64,000 nt of DNA from positions 9,174,888-9,238,887 of the forward strand of contig HG738138.1 of the NCBI GenBank assembly GCA_000499405.2, written 5' to 3'. A program made the position numbers and the translations under genes. Under the pieces are notes generated by a model. That model was given only the letters and a program-made list of their open reading frames with translations, ran no database searches and had not been told where the DNA came from. The DNA comes from Onchocerca volvulus (Eukaryota > Nematoda > Chromadorea > Rhabditida > Onchocercidae). Positions 26,031 to 40,200 of the stretch are shown here, one piece after another (position 1 is the first letter of the stretch; each line of letters starts with the position of its first letter).

Positions 26031-29000
26031 CTAATGAATTTAGTATTGAGAATTTAAAGGACATTATAGAGATGAGTAGAATTCAAGATCTTTGAAGTTT
26101 CCAATAATTTTTTTTCTGGCTGGAACTCTGAAACTCTTTAGGATTGAAGCAACACAAAAAATTCCATACTGTGCTTCAACTAATTCCATACTTGCCTTTT
26201 TTTTTTGTAACGTAATTATCAAAACGAAATTTCTGTCATAATCCATGGCATGAATTGGCGATTCTGCGCGGCTTTTTCACTGCTCCACTTATCAATCGCA
26301 TTATTTTGAATGCGTGCTAACTTCATATGCCATTAAATCTCTCCTTCCCATAGAAATTTTTAATCATTGTTTGCCATAAAATGTCAAGTTCATCGCTCTG
26401 AAAAAGAAATTTATCTCAAGACTATATATTTCACACTTATGTGGAAAGAAAGCAAATCATACATTATAAGGATTTGTTGATAGGATCTTCATAACAGCAG
26501 AATTCTCAGTGCTGCAGAAACGGATAGTTTAGTTAGTGAGATTATAATGAGGACAAAGTAGTCAAGGCCGAAATGAATGATTTACGAATTGCCTATAACA
26601 ATTTGACCGGAGGGAACTTACTATGTTTCATTTAAAACAGAAAGTGGCTGAAATTTTTACGTTGCTGTTCTTTAAAATAACTATTCTGATTTTGAAATGA
26701 AGTCTTCATTACTCAAAATGAATGAAATCGAAATGGCAGTCAGTTAGCTATTTAGTAGACGGATCAATGCATTTTAAATCCTCTATCATTTCACCTCACT
26801 ATATCAATCATATTCTTCGCATTACAGCGGCATATCTTTAATTTAACATTATGTATTAAGACTAGTGCATATTCTGTTCTTATTCTACATATTACCATTG
26901 CGCAAACCTGCCACAAAAAAAGAGCAATTTCGTCTTTCCAAGTTCCAGCCTTTCAATTTACCGTTCCGGTTTTTCGTCTCAACGTTGAAGGCTTGTCAAT
27001 CCAGACTTTTTCGAGAAACCATATCGTTAGGATAATGTAGCTATAGAATGCAAGGTTACTAATTTACCTGAATAACAATGTTTAACAATAATAGCAATAA
27101 GGCAACTATGAATTGCTAGAAAAAAGTGTTATACATATGCCCGTCAAGAGGATAGAATACTCAATAGTCCCTGTCTAGATGAATCGAGGAAATTTGTCCA
27201 ATTTCTCTATAAAATAGATGCCGTGATTGTACCATTTTCCGAATGTTGCTATCGCTGAGGCTATTTGTCTCTGATATTTTGAATTTTCAGTTATCCAGCG
27301 ACGAAGTAACCGAATAGTAAATAACTACAAGAACAATAACTAGACATATGCCGAACAATGAAAGAAGCCAAGAAAAAAACTTACTTTATCATAAAGCATA
27401 CAGTCGGGAATTCATTCTATTCTTAGGTATTAATGGAGAGGGGTTTGCTCACCTTTAAATGTTAAGATTTTAACCTTTGTAAAATGCAGAATTACAAATG
27501 CTTCTGAATTGAAAAGATTAAAGAAATTGATACAACTAATGCAGAAAACAGTAAATCTGAAATTTAGTTATTCTGCATGTGCATCTGACTGCCTTGATCA
27601 AGAATTTCTAACATTCATGAACAAATCCTGCCGGAAATTCAAAAAGCAGTTTCCCACACGTAGTTTTCCGAAGTGAAAGTGAAGATTTCTTGATAGTGAA
27701 CAGATCAGTCATTTCACGCTGGCTTTATATAGCAGTATTATCATGAGGATTTTCTGAAAATTGTTTTTATTTTATATAATATTCAGTTATTTCAGACAGA
27801 AATCCTTAGTCTGTCAGACAATAACATTCTTTTGAGTCGGTACAAATATGACTTATATTGACGTACTAAAAAATCTGCTGAAGAATGAAAATAATTTTGC
27901 TGAACTTTACATAACTTATATCTAATATTTAGATGCATGATTTGGGATTTAAATCTAAGTTCTAGCAATGATTTATAATTAAATTTACTGGTTCAAAGAT
28001 TTTGAACATTCTGAAAGCAAAATTTTTAAAATTCCGAAATCCAAACAAACTTCACGATATCTTAATGCACAGGATATTGCAGAAATGAATCAGAACAAGG
28101 TTGGCATCATTAAAAAAGAAAATTTTACAGAATATTTTCGCCATCTTATGAAATTGTGCTCATGTTGAAGCAGACAAAAATCAATTACCTTTCTCACTGA
28201 ATAAAATTTTGATGGTATGTATTTCACATACAGATTCTGAATATCTTTAATATCATTTCGCTTACTTCGCGTTTGAATGGTCGAAATTAATTCCTTTTGT
28301 GAAATGAGAACTTATAACATGGAAAGATCTAATTATAGTGTTCTCATGAAGTTTGCAATATTATAGACATGATTATTAACCGTTCTTCCACTTTCATATC
28401 TGCTCAGAAATTCGTAAAGAGATACTTTGCATCCGAAATCCGATTCTTTCGATTCACAATTAATTTATCATTGCACATTTGTAATCCCACTACTTATTCC
28501 CAAGTCTTTAATTCTAACAAATAGCAATATTAGTCCCTTTATTATGATAAAGCATGACTTCAATGAAGTTTGTAGTACTGGAAGGAAAAAATCTGAATTT
28601 TACAGGAGTATTTACTAATTTGATCTAAGTTGGTTTTTGTACATTAGCACAGCAAGATCAACTGCTGAAAATCTGATTTTTTTTCTTGGTGGGTTTTTCA
28701 TTCTGCAAACGAGTCGGCGTCTCTTTTAATTCCACAATAAAAAATTTCCCACTTTTGTTAACTGAATTTTTTCCCATTTGGAGAGCAGAATTACCACTTT
28801 ATTTTTTCCAAATAGACGACTTATACCAATCACTGCATTGCGTTTTACTCTTCATTTTTCCCTAATTAAAATAAATTAAGAAATGATGCTTAAGACCATA
28901 ACTAGCAAGAAACTTCAAATCAGTAATTGTAATACTTACCACTCTTAACTTTGAGAGCTTTCAAAACTTTGACAAAAACGCAGTGTTCTCAAACTTTTTT

Positions 29001-30540
29001 TTTTCTTACCGTTTAGCGACAAAATTCATTCACAACCTTCAATGTTTGAAAAATTTCTGCATATCCTTTAGAAGCTAAAAATCTGTCTACAACTTCAAGT
29101 AATCATTTTTTGCGAGCATAAAAACTTTTACATATTAATTAGCAAAGACGAAATTAGTAAATAGTCACTTCTTCGTGCATTTTTGCAGACGACGTTGAAA
29201 CGAGAATTCAAAAATCAGTCAGTTCGCACGTTTCTGAAAATTTTTATCCAAAAAGTGTGCAAATTTATATTAGCAGCGAAGAAAGAGTTACTAAATATGT
29301 GCCTGAAGAGTAGCATACATTATGCAATTCCATAGATAACTAAATTTGGGCTGATTTCTGATTTTAATCAAAAATGGATATTAGCATTTCTAAATCACTT
29401 TAGATATGGAAAACCGAAATTTTTGTACTACAGAATAGGATTAGCTAATGCGTGTTCCATTTTTCATAGTGTGATTTCTTTTCCTGAATCCTCCACTCTC
29501 ATTGCACTGATTTAACAAAATAAAAAAAAAAAAAGAAGTCATTGTTTCTCCGAGTCTTACATTGAAACAAACTGAAATATAAGTGATGTCTAGCATTTCA
29601 TAATGTTTTGCTTCTTACTAAACAGTGATCGGAAATAAGCAAAAGGGAACAAGAGAGTATTGTATACTTCTTCCTTTAAATTCAAAATTAGAAGAACCAA
29701 GAATTATTCACATTTCGTGTAAAAGATCAAAACAAAAAAAAAAAAAAAAAAAAAGAAAAAAAGGAATGTTGCTTGCTATAATCCATGTTTTATAACACCC
29801 ATCATACCCACCTATCGTCTTAATTTTTTTTTTTTTGTTTCAGATATTTATGAGGCACTTCTCATTTTAGTTTCAAACTGCGACAACAAGTGGTACACAT
29901 TGGATTTCGATTTCTTTCAGGTATTTAAATATTAACATCCTTCACATAGCTTGAATTAGCTTTCTCTTCTAATGCTACGTACTTTGGCGATTATATTGTG
30001 TTCTCATAGTATTTCCACGGGAATGACTCTTAAATTCTTTATTCGAAATAATCAAATAAAGAAATTTCAGTAGGCTAAAAGGAACTGCAAGCCTTCTACA
30101 AAAATATCACATTTCGTTCAACTGAGTTTTTAAACCTTTGTGATCTTAATGAGACATTTATGTGATGTAAATGACATTTAAAGACGTTTAAATGAGTCAC
30201 TGATGAGAGAGTTCTACCGACATATTTACATACGAATTTGACAGACTTTTAACACTCAAGCGGTATTTTTGATGGCATGGTGTCACTCAAGACCTAACGA
30301 CACGGGCCTCAGATGGTCGCATCACGTTACGACAACACTCCCAAATGTTAGATTCATAGGCATCAACGTTTCAGAAAAATCGTCAAATCCGAAATGTTTC
30401 TTCCTCCAACTCAACATGCCTTGTCTCTCTGCATGTATGTATGTACATGTGTGCTTACTTTCTTATTCGATAACAGAACATTGCCAACCGTCAAAAAATA
30501 ATCTTTGGTTGCTGTTCACAGAAGTTTTTTCCATTTGTTG
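26031..30540. other. mostly non-coding interval
   Basis: Two isolated exon-like frames are present. One is on the minus strand at about 26316-26396 (after a TTTTTCAG acceptor; SDELDILWQTMIKNFYGKER), and one is on the plus strand at 29845-29921. Neither could be joined to a gene. Poly-A of about 23 lies near 29731-29753. The rest shows no feature. Confidence 0.45.
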
Positions 30541-31287
30541 ATGAGTTCGCTGAGCTACGCAGAACTTTCTCGTCGTCTTCTCCTCTCTGCATGGATAATG
30601 GCTTGGCTCTTTTCTACAGCCCTCAGTTCTAACTTATCGCTTTGCTAACCCTTCCTCATTTCCAACAATATCTTTTCTTTATTTGTTGAGGAACGAATCT
30701 TTCTACATCTGTCCTTCTTCTTGCTCTACTATCTCTGTACCTTTCTTTCATCTCCTCTCCTATTATATATACTCAAATAGCAAGTTTGATTCATGTCAAC
30801 CAGAGGAATATATAAATGAGGTAGGAGTGAGGGGCTGTCCTTTTGAATTTTTTAATTTCCTGAGGTGCTGTTAATCGAACAGATACCAAAGGTGCGAAGA
30901 TTGGTAGGTTGGCTCGAGTCACCCGATTGATATCATTCCACAGAGTCGTGCTGCTTTTACTACTGCCGCTGCAGTTGCTGCTTCTACTAATGCTGCTGCA
31001 GCTGTTGCTGCTGATAATGATAGCACACCACAACTGATACCACCTTATTATCATTTCACGTACTTATAGTGTCTTCTTTCATTTGTCTATTCATTGTGCG
31101 CTGTCAACATACTGAATGCCTGCTTTCTGATACATGTCTTCTTCTTCAAGGCCAATGATGGGTCATTGTTGGAAACTTTTTTTTTTACTTCGGTTAAATT
31201 CTGCAAAGAAATGAAATTGATGTTGAAGTATCCGAAAACTTCCATGCTTGATATCATCAGAATTTTGGAATTCTTTTTCCAGGCGAT
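30541..31287 (+). promoter_or_regulatory. probable promoter and 5' flank of the trehalose synthase gene
   Basis: The block 30550-30780 is pyrimidine-rich and less AT-rich than its neighbourhood (CTTCTCCTCTCTGCATGG, CATCTCCTCTCC followed by TATTATATATAC). It ends in a TTTTTCCAG acceptor (31281-31282) five bases before the tps ATG, which is probably the spliced-leader site. The region also contains an imperfect GCT/CTG repeat listed separately. Confidence 0.45.
30945..31016 (+). repeat. imperfect GCT/CTG trinucleotide repeat
   Basis: About 70 bases built mainly of CTG/GCT/GCA triplets (for example GCCGCTGCAGTTGCTGCT and GCTGCTGCAGCTGTTGCTG). It lies 270-340 bases upstream of the tps start codon. 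One frame reads Leu-rich and another Ala-rich, but neither has exon support. Confidence 0.65.
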
Positions 31288-34200
31288 ATGGATCAGAGTA
31301 GCTGGCATTTAGTAAGTGACGGACCATTGGTGGCGGAAGATGTGCATAAGGATGACCTACCAACCGACATTCTAGATAAAGCATTTTTAACGAATGCAGT
31401 GAGTGAATCAGAGATTGATAGGACATCGCATTCCAGTGTGTCACGATCTGAAATACTTCCTGAAAATCTTGCTGATTTGGAAAATAAAATGAACTTGGTA
31501 GATCACGAGAATAGTGCCTGTGATTCATGTACATCTTCGAATGATGTTGATAGGTAAGTCGCTTAGTACACTTTTTTTGCAAACACTTGAATAACTTATA
31601 CAGCAAATTTTGAGGAAAGATATATCTATCATTTTTTTTCCTATTAAAAGTAATTAAGTGATTAAAATTGTTTAGTATTATTTTTACGGTTTTGAAAAAA
31701 AGTATTAAATCTAATATCTTTCGTTGCTGGCTGCATACAAGATTATTAACACATGTTGAAAGTGGCACATAAAATGGTGATGTATTATTGCTTACTTAGT
31801 TCATTTAACTATTAATATGTGCTCAATTTCGAATTCGATGATCCGAATCGAAATATGAAATCGAACCGGATGCAGAGTTTTTTCAAAACATGTTTAAAAT
31901 CAGACTGACGTTTCGTACGTATCTGTATTTAATTGGCAGTTCTCCTTTGCATGTTGTGGTCTGGATTTGAAATGTGAAGCCATGAATTTCATACATTATC
32001 CCATGGCACAAAGTAATAGTTAAGCATCTCGGTATCTGGGTAACTGATAAAATTAGGTATTTGATTTTTCTAAAATTGAAATTGTAGCGATAATCAGAAA
32101 GCGAACAATCATGTGCGATCAGAAAACAAAAGTAACGAGATGCGAGTCAAACTGATAACGAAAACATTGCCTACTGGAGAGGTTGTCAACCTGATGCCAG
32201 AATTAAATAAACCCGAAGATTGTGCATTTTTCGGAGTAGATTGTGAGGAACAGGATAACCAATGTAACACTCAAGTTCTGGCTGACCGTCCGTTTCAACG
32301 ATCTGCTCAAACTCTTAGAAATGATACAAATTGTGTCGAAAGGGTTCGGCAAGTAGGCTTTTATTTCTAATGCTTTTGTACAACACATCAGTCTTTATTT
32401 TCTCATCAAAAAATGCAAGGAAGAGGAGGAATAGAATGGCTTTAAACTCTATCATAAATAAAACTCACCTCGGATTTCAGTGAGTGTTAAAACATTCGTA
32501 TATGCAAATTTATTATGCAAACTTTTGCTTTTTATTGATTTATGAAAGGGCTTTATTAAAATTTCAGTCATAACAAATTATGATATTCTTCAATTGATTT
32601 TTTAATTGTGAAACTGAATATGTAAAGTTACAGATCTGGTGGTTATGATCAGAATCGATCTAAATTTTATCAAACTTATTCATAAGATGTATTTTTGCAA
32701 ATGACAGACTGATCTTTTCTTTGCTGTATTAGTATTTCTTCATTATAAAAATTTTTTAGGAAATGGAGAAGGTTTTGCTAAAGATGGACGAAGCTATTCC
32801 GAATGCCGGTGCAATCGACGATTTCCTTCGCGAATGTTCGGTAATCTTGAGAAATCGATGGCGAGCTCGGGACAAATTTTCTGAAATTGCATTTCAGGTT
32901 TCGAGAGATACTGAATTTTCGAAATTTTTGAATTATGAAAAGAGGACTTTACTAACTGATTGACTGCATCTCCAACCATTCAAATTATAATTTCTTTGAT
33001 TTTGTTAAATTTATGAAAAAGAATATATTTTAGGGTTTACTTTTGGTGCTCGAATTTTGCTTAGCTTATACGAAATCATATGATCCCATGTTTGATTATT
33101 TTTTATCGAGTTTGGGCTATAATTCGGTCGCATTCTGGCGTCTTGCCGTTCCGTTGATATATGACTCGGATCTGTCGGCTGGTACCCATTATCGTGATGC
33201 CTTATTGTTCGCCCTGGCACTGTACGATGTCAACAACAGTAAAAGCCGTTTACGGTTATAATTGGCTTCATTTGAATTTTTCTGTGAGAGGGGATTTTTT
33301 CTTCCTTGCATTTCATTGTGCACGATTAACGTAAGGTCTCAAAATATATCGATAGTAACGCTCGGATTTTTAACTGAATGTATTTCTGGTATTTTCTTTA
33401 GGGAACTATATGCAGCTGTTCCTGGTGTTCGACAAAGTATGCTTGGAATCCATGCCAAACGTTTCGGGGAAAAATATCGCCATTTACAGGTTAATTTTTA
33501 TTCTTATTTTAATTATTTCTAGATTAGTTATGTTTCTTTCGATTCCTCCTTAATTTCAAGTCATAATAAAATAACAGATGATGCGAAGTCGAGCAAGCTC
33601 GCGAAGGTCCAGCATTCAAGGATCCATTGAAAATTTAAATTTATCGGAACTTGAATTTGATGAGGCAGCTGAAAACGATGCACACGCTGGAGGTGGGCTG
33701 ACCGATATTTCTCATCACAAGGTTCTTTGTTCATATATTTGTTTTCGGAGGTTTGAGTTTTTCAAAAATTTTATATGATTAGAATAACATAGGTTGCAAA
33801 CCAGTTTTTAAGCTCCAGTTGTTTAATTTTTTTCCGTATGGATGAAAATTTTCCTCACTGTAAGTTGTAAAGGAAAAATGGTGACGCAAAATTGGAGATG
33901 TTCATTGATTGCATTTTCTTGGAGTCTTGTCTGGTAAAGCTCTTGATAAACTCTGCAGGGAATAGTTGTTTGTCGTGGTAGAATAAGATGTTACGGATAA
34001 TTCCGAATTAAGCAAATCAAAATGAAGAAAAACACATATTTTTCTGTAGTTTATTTTCCACTTACTATATTTTTGAATTGGTTACAAATCGCTATAAAAA
34101 ATTGCGTACTTTTTCTGAAAATTTGGTGTTTTCTATTCGCGCTGAAAAGGAATTATTACTGAATCATAATTCTGAAATGATAACGCATTCATTTCAAATG

Positions 34201-37200
34201 ACAATTGATTCTTCGTTTTTCTAGTTTTGATACCTAAGTAATAACAATGATTTAGATTTAAACGAATACATTTACATTGATGAAGTGAAGATAATGTTTC
34301 GCTGTTTAAAATTTCAGCAGAACATAATTTATTTGCTTTTAACAACAATTCATAATTGATAAATCTCTTAATTTTTTAGGATTAAATGATAAATTTGGAA
34401 GATATGCAGTTTTTTTTCAGCAACGTGTAATCAATGTTTCGAATGCGCCACCGGTATCGATAAAACGCAAAATAAGTGGTAGCTGGGAGATTCAGCAAGG
34501 AAGTGGTGGATTGGTAGCCTGTGTTGATCCAGTAATGAGTGTCGATAAAGAAAATATATGGCTTGCGAATATTGGAATGAATTTGCAAGGGGCTGCTAGA
34601 CGACTTTCTGAAGATCATGTACTGTCCTTTGCAGATTATCTGTAATAAATCACAGAGTGTCATTGTAATTATTAGAAATGTACGGAATTTTTGAATCAAA
34701 TTTTTAACTATCTCAATTTTTAGGCTCCGCCTTCCACCAATTCACTGGGATTGCCACTTCTTCGGCAGGCCAATGCCGGAGAAATCTTCCATGTTTTGGG
34801 TGATGACCCGAAAACGAATACATTAACAGAGAATGAACAGGACGTAGAGTAAGTAGTTTTTTTTGTAAACCTGAAATGCTAAGTAATTAATAGATAATAG
34901 TCATTCATGATCGTGTTGGTTAGGATTGGGATAAAAGATGATATATTGTAAGAGATCAAAGCTGGGAAAAATAGGAAATAACAGCTTTTAAAAAAGGAGA
35001 AATGGAAAAAATGATACGGATGAGATTGGAAGTGGTGAAATGAAACGGAAAAATCTAAATGCAAAATGGAATGAGGAATTATTAATTTTTAAGGATTTTG
35101 TACGTTAAAAAAGTGCATCAGTCGTTTAATTCAGGCGCGAGATGTCATTACTGTCGGTGTTACATGATTACAATAAATCGAACTATCAACTGAATCCGGT
35201 AATTGTAAATCAAGAAGATTATAATACATATTATGGCGGCATTAGCAATGGTTTACTCTGGCCTGCATTGCACAATTTGCCGGAATATATTGTTAAAGAT
35301 TACGATGATGAACAGGTTTGGATGCAATTTTTTTTCAGGTCATTATTCCAGACATCGTCAAAATTATTTTTGCTTGTCTTTGCATTGAAAATGTTACCTT
35401 TTTTTTTTTTTAAAATGTTCCAAGTTCTTTTAATATTTTAATGTTCTTCAACTCTGCAGATACTTCGAGAACATTGGTGTGCTTATGTTAGAGTTAATTA
35501 TCAGTTTGGAATTAATGCTGTGCGGAATAGCCGGCCGCAGGATTTCATCTGGATCCACGACTATCATTTAATGCTTACAGGGCAAATGATGAGAAGTTTA
35601 GATAGTAATCTTGAGGTAGGTGGTATTTTGAGTCATAATTGCAACACAATTTTGTTAAGTTTATTCTGGTATTAAATATGGTTAATTTTTAAAAATTTAT
35701 GATTCATTTAGGTCGGATTTTTCCTGCATATCCCGTTCCAACCTCCAGACAACTGGATGACGAAATATCGTATCGTTGCAGAACCAATAATGCGAGCCTT
35801 ACTTCGATTCACAAAAGTCAGTTAACTGAACACACTTTGTGCCTTGGAATCGTATAAAAGCAGGAAAATATCAAGCGAGTTACCATTTATGATATTCGTT
35901 CCGCTTTTTTCCATCTGTGCACATTGTAGTTTTCGAATAGTTTTTGAAGTAATTAAGAAATTTCTAATTTTTTAAACACTGTATCGCACGATGCAGTGAA
36001 TGTTTAAGAAGCATGCTATTTGAATGATATGTAAAAGACTTTATGCACAGGTTGGTTTTCAAACTCATCGGGACCGTCAGAAGTATGTAGAATTGGTGAA
36101 AAAACATATATCGCGTGCCCGAATCCAGTATGAAAGTACAGTTGACATATTCACTGTCACTCATGAAGTAATTATTTGTATACTCTTATTCTGTCTTTGG
36201 TTATATAATCATTTGGTAGTTTTATTAAGAAAGCTTTTTTTTTTTTTCTTTTTAATGTTTTACTTTCTCATTAGGTTTTTCTATATCAGTCAAAAGCGAA
36301 GTTTTTTGAATAGCAAAAAATAACACTCTACACAGCTGAAAACTCTCGAATGATTATTTCGACCGAATTTTTTTAGAATTTCACTTGTTCATTGGGTGTT
36401 TTCCCTGTATCAATCAAAAACGAAGATTTCGTGAGCATCGTGAAAAATCCAGCAACCACAAAACTTTCAACTGAAATACGAAAAGAGGTGAATTTATTGC
36501 TTGAAATCATTTTATTTTTATTGCTTCTAGGTCTTATTCTGTTTCAATATAAATTTTTAAGCTCCTTTCTGCTGGATCCTGTAAGGGCTGCATTTTTTTT
36601 TCTGTGGAACGATTCGATTATACGAAGGGTATCGCTGAAAAGCTTAAGGTTCGTTTATGGAAATTATGCTTGCTAAAATATAGTGACTTCTAACAATGTG
36701 GAAAATACACTATTGATCAGTCGAGTACCTTTTTTTGGTTCATTTTATGAGTGGAATTAAAAAAATTATGTTTAATCATTTTATTCTCTTCCAACCTTTC
36801 ATTTCCATGTCATTCTTTCCTTGAATCTAATTCTGTGCAGGTAAATTTTTAGAATGATATGTTAACTTTTCATCAAAATAAACTAATATATTCCAGGCGT
36901 GGAAACGATATTTTGAAAAATATCCGGAACGCATTGGATTGGATCTTTTGTATCAAGTAGCAGTGAGTAATCGGCGATCCGTTGAATCGTATCGGATCTA
37001 CCAAGATAATTGCTTGAAAATCGTTAATGATGTGAATGCTGCATTTTCTTGCAAAAAGTTTCCTTACTGGAAACCTGTAAAATTCAATATGGATGGTACT
37101 GGATTATTTATATAGTTGTTAATTTCATTTGCTTTATTATTGTTTATGTAGAATTTTCTTTCTTTATATTTTATAGAGTTTTGATATAGGTTTGCCGCGA

Positions 37201-40200
37201 GCTAAATTGGTAGCTCATTATTTGGCAATGGATGTTGGTGTCGTGACGCCGATTAAAGATGGCATGAATCTGGTGGCAAAAGAAATGTTGATTTGTAATC
37301 CTGGAGCTGCACTCATACTTTCATCAGGAGCAGGGACTGAAGTGCAGTTGGGTAATGCTGGTTTTTATGCTCAGGACAGACAGTGTTACTACCGAGTCGA
37401 AGATGTCACTAATACCGAGGTCAGGCAGTCAATTAATTTCCTTCAAAATTTATGTTTTTGGATTTATATTTGATGATATGTTGAGTTGTTAATTATTTCT
37501 TTAAAAAAAAATATTGAAATTTCATATCTTTGAAAACATGAGATTTTAGAAAATGATTTTGAGAATCAGTTCTCTTTTCACTGATTTATATTTCATCATT
37601 TCTGGATAGTGCATAATTTAGATATTTGCGGATTGCTTTTACAAAGCTGCAACAGAATCTCTGGAGGAAAGGCATGATCATGGGATTCTTCTGAACCAGT
37701 ATCTAATGAGTCATGATATCGATGAATGGAGTACAGCTTTCTTAGATCCTTCGTGGACTCATGAAGTAATTAGACTTACTGAGGTAGGCACTACTGAAAC
37801 ACTTATTCGCCTTAAACATATCTATACTCATATTGATTTATTTGATTACCATAATTCTCTTTTTTGTGTTAAAATGCTCTGTGGATTTCTATTTTATTTA
37901 ATTTAATAATTTGTATTCTATACGTGTACCTAATATTCAGGTAAAACTTCTGGCTGATTTTTATCAACTCATGGATAAAACATGCCAGGTGCGTCGACAA
38001 ATTGCTGAACGGGTTTTGAAGGGGATTGCTATTCGGGCCCATTTCTCTGTTTCACTCGAAAATGCGAAGGTAAAGTTTTTCCTGCCGAAGTTTTATGCAC
38101 TGTAATAACTATACAAGCCAGTGCTTTTGTATTCTAGTATCTGCATTATAAATATTTTATATGGTTTTTTTTTTCCTTTTTTTTTTTTTTTTTTTTTTTT
38201 AATGTTCTTTCTCTAGGAGCATATTTCTTATGTCACAAATGATGGAGTAATTAATTTGTTGTAGGCATCGCTTGAAAACTCATGTATTCCTGATACGCAC
38301 ACTCTGATTTTGGAGACTGCAGCAGCTGGTGATGATTCAGATGAGGGTAGTCAACATCTGACTGCAAAATTTGATATAACAAACGAACTTGCTGAATTAG
38401 AAAACGATCTCGAGTTCCTCAGATTTATTCAAAGCGATGAAATCAATAATGTGGAGCAGTTCGTTATGGTTAATTTTGAACTTGAATTTTCAATATTTTA
38501 TGCTTGATTGTAGTTTATTTCTTTTCATTACTAACTCTGACTAGTATGTCATTTTTCAGACTCTTGGAAGCTATCATCCTGCTGGACAAACAGCTTTCGT
38601 TGATGAAGTTAATAAGGCATTTGCCTTACTGACTGAAGGTGATCATTTTCAACATTTCTTTACTGATCGTGATGGTACACTGAAATCGTATTCATGTTCT
38701 TACCCAGCCAGCATTCAGCCAGCATATTCTGCCGTCATTCAAGTACTTTTAAATTTAATACTTCTTGGATATCCAAGATTGTGTATATCAATTATAAATC
38801 TTCTGTAACAACACATTTGGTGTATGTTAGTGTTTTGAAGATTAACATAATTGTTTCTTTTGTTTGTCTTAAAGTTATGAATAATTGAGGCATATTCGTA
38901 AATAATAAAAATCTTCAGGCGCAATTTGCTCGACGCTGTGCTCAGTTTTGTGCCATTGTTACTACATCACCTTTGATGCATATTGGTGTTTTGGACGTCA
39001 GCACAATGCCAGAGGGTAGATGCTGTTCTTTTTTTTTTTTAAATATGGATCAAAAATTCTGAATTTTATAGCAGCCGTCGTTATGAATTGGTTTTAAATA
39101 TTTCTTTGGATTTCGTTTTTGCTTATTGAAATATTTTTTAAGGCTACTATGCATATGGTGCATCTGCTGGTCGTGAGTGGTATTTGAACCCATCGCTGCA
39201 ATTCAAAGACGATAGTGTTAATGATGCTGATCTGGCTTTGCTAACGAATGTCTTTGAAAGAGTATGAAGAATAGATCACGGTTAAAATGAGATATTTGAA
39301 TCAAATTATGAGAGTTTAATGCGAATATATTTCAGTTGGAAGAATTACTTGAACAACCGGAATATCGTAATTTCACTTGGATTGGTTCCGGTCTACAGAG
39401 ACATTATGGACATATTACAATCGCTCGGCAGGATGTCAACTATTCAGTTCCTAAACATCGCTCATCTCTTTTGTTCGTTTTTTAATTTCTTTTTTCAAGA
39501 ACCGCTTATGAACTAAATTTATTCTAACCGTTAATTAATAAATATTCGCTTTGAACGTTCTTGGAAATATAAATTCATGAGAAGTCGAATTGAATGAATT
39601 TTTTGCTGTAACATTTTCAGATATCAAGCAGTGTGTAAAATAGTAAACAAAGTAGATCCTACGTCGGCAACATTGGCATTACGAGAGGGTGAATTCGATT
39701 TGAAAATTTTCACGAAAGTAGCATTGTCAGAGATCAATAGTGCGACGGTAATTTTTGATTTTATTGTCGACTCTTCATGCTAATTGACTGCGGCGTCGTA
39801 CATATTTTTCATAATTGACTGTACAATGCATAATTGATTACCCATATATTTAGAGCAAACTGCTCTTTAAAAAGAACTTTAATTTATGTTCAATTACCCA
39901 CATTTCAATTGTTAAAAATTCTTAAATTCTAATTTCTCCGAGATAATTTTGGAACTGGCACATTCATTCTTGGTAAACCCAGCTGAAATGGTTAGCTTTC
40001 TATCGTTGAATTGTAATTTCTTTTTTACTTTTCTATTTCTCTTTTAGGCGAAGATTTCTGGTCGTATTTTTAATAAGGGTCATGGAATTCGTTTAATCAA
40101 ATCGAAAATGGGATTAAAATTAAATTGTGGTAAAATTTTGGTATGTGGGGACTCTGAAACCGATTTACCGATGCTTGAGGAATGTCTGATTTGTTCACCA

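Noticed and set aside
30791..31054. Ser-rich minus frame over the GCT repeat
   Set aside because: Product of the triplet repeat read antisense; no gene signals.
31163..31768. 201-codon minus frame across the first tps exon
   Set aside because: Antisense shadow; the plus strand has the trans-splice acceptor, ATG and GTAAGT donor of tps.
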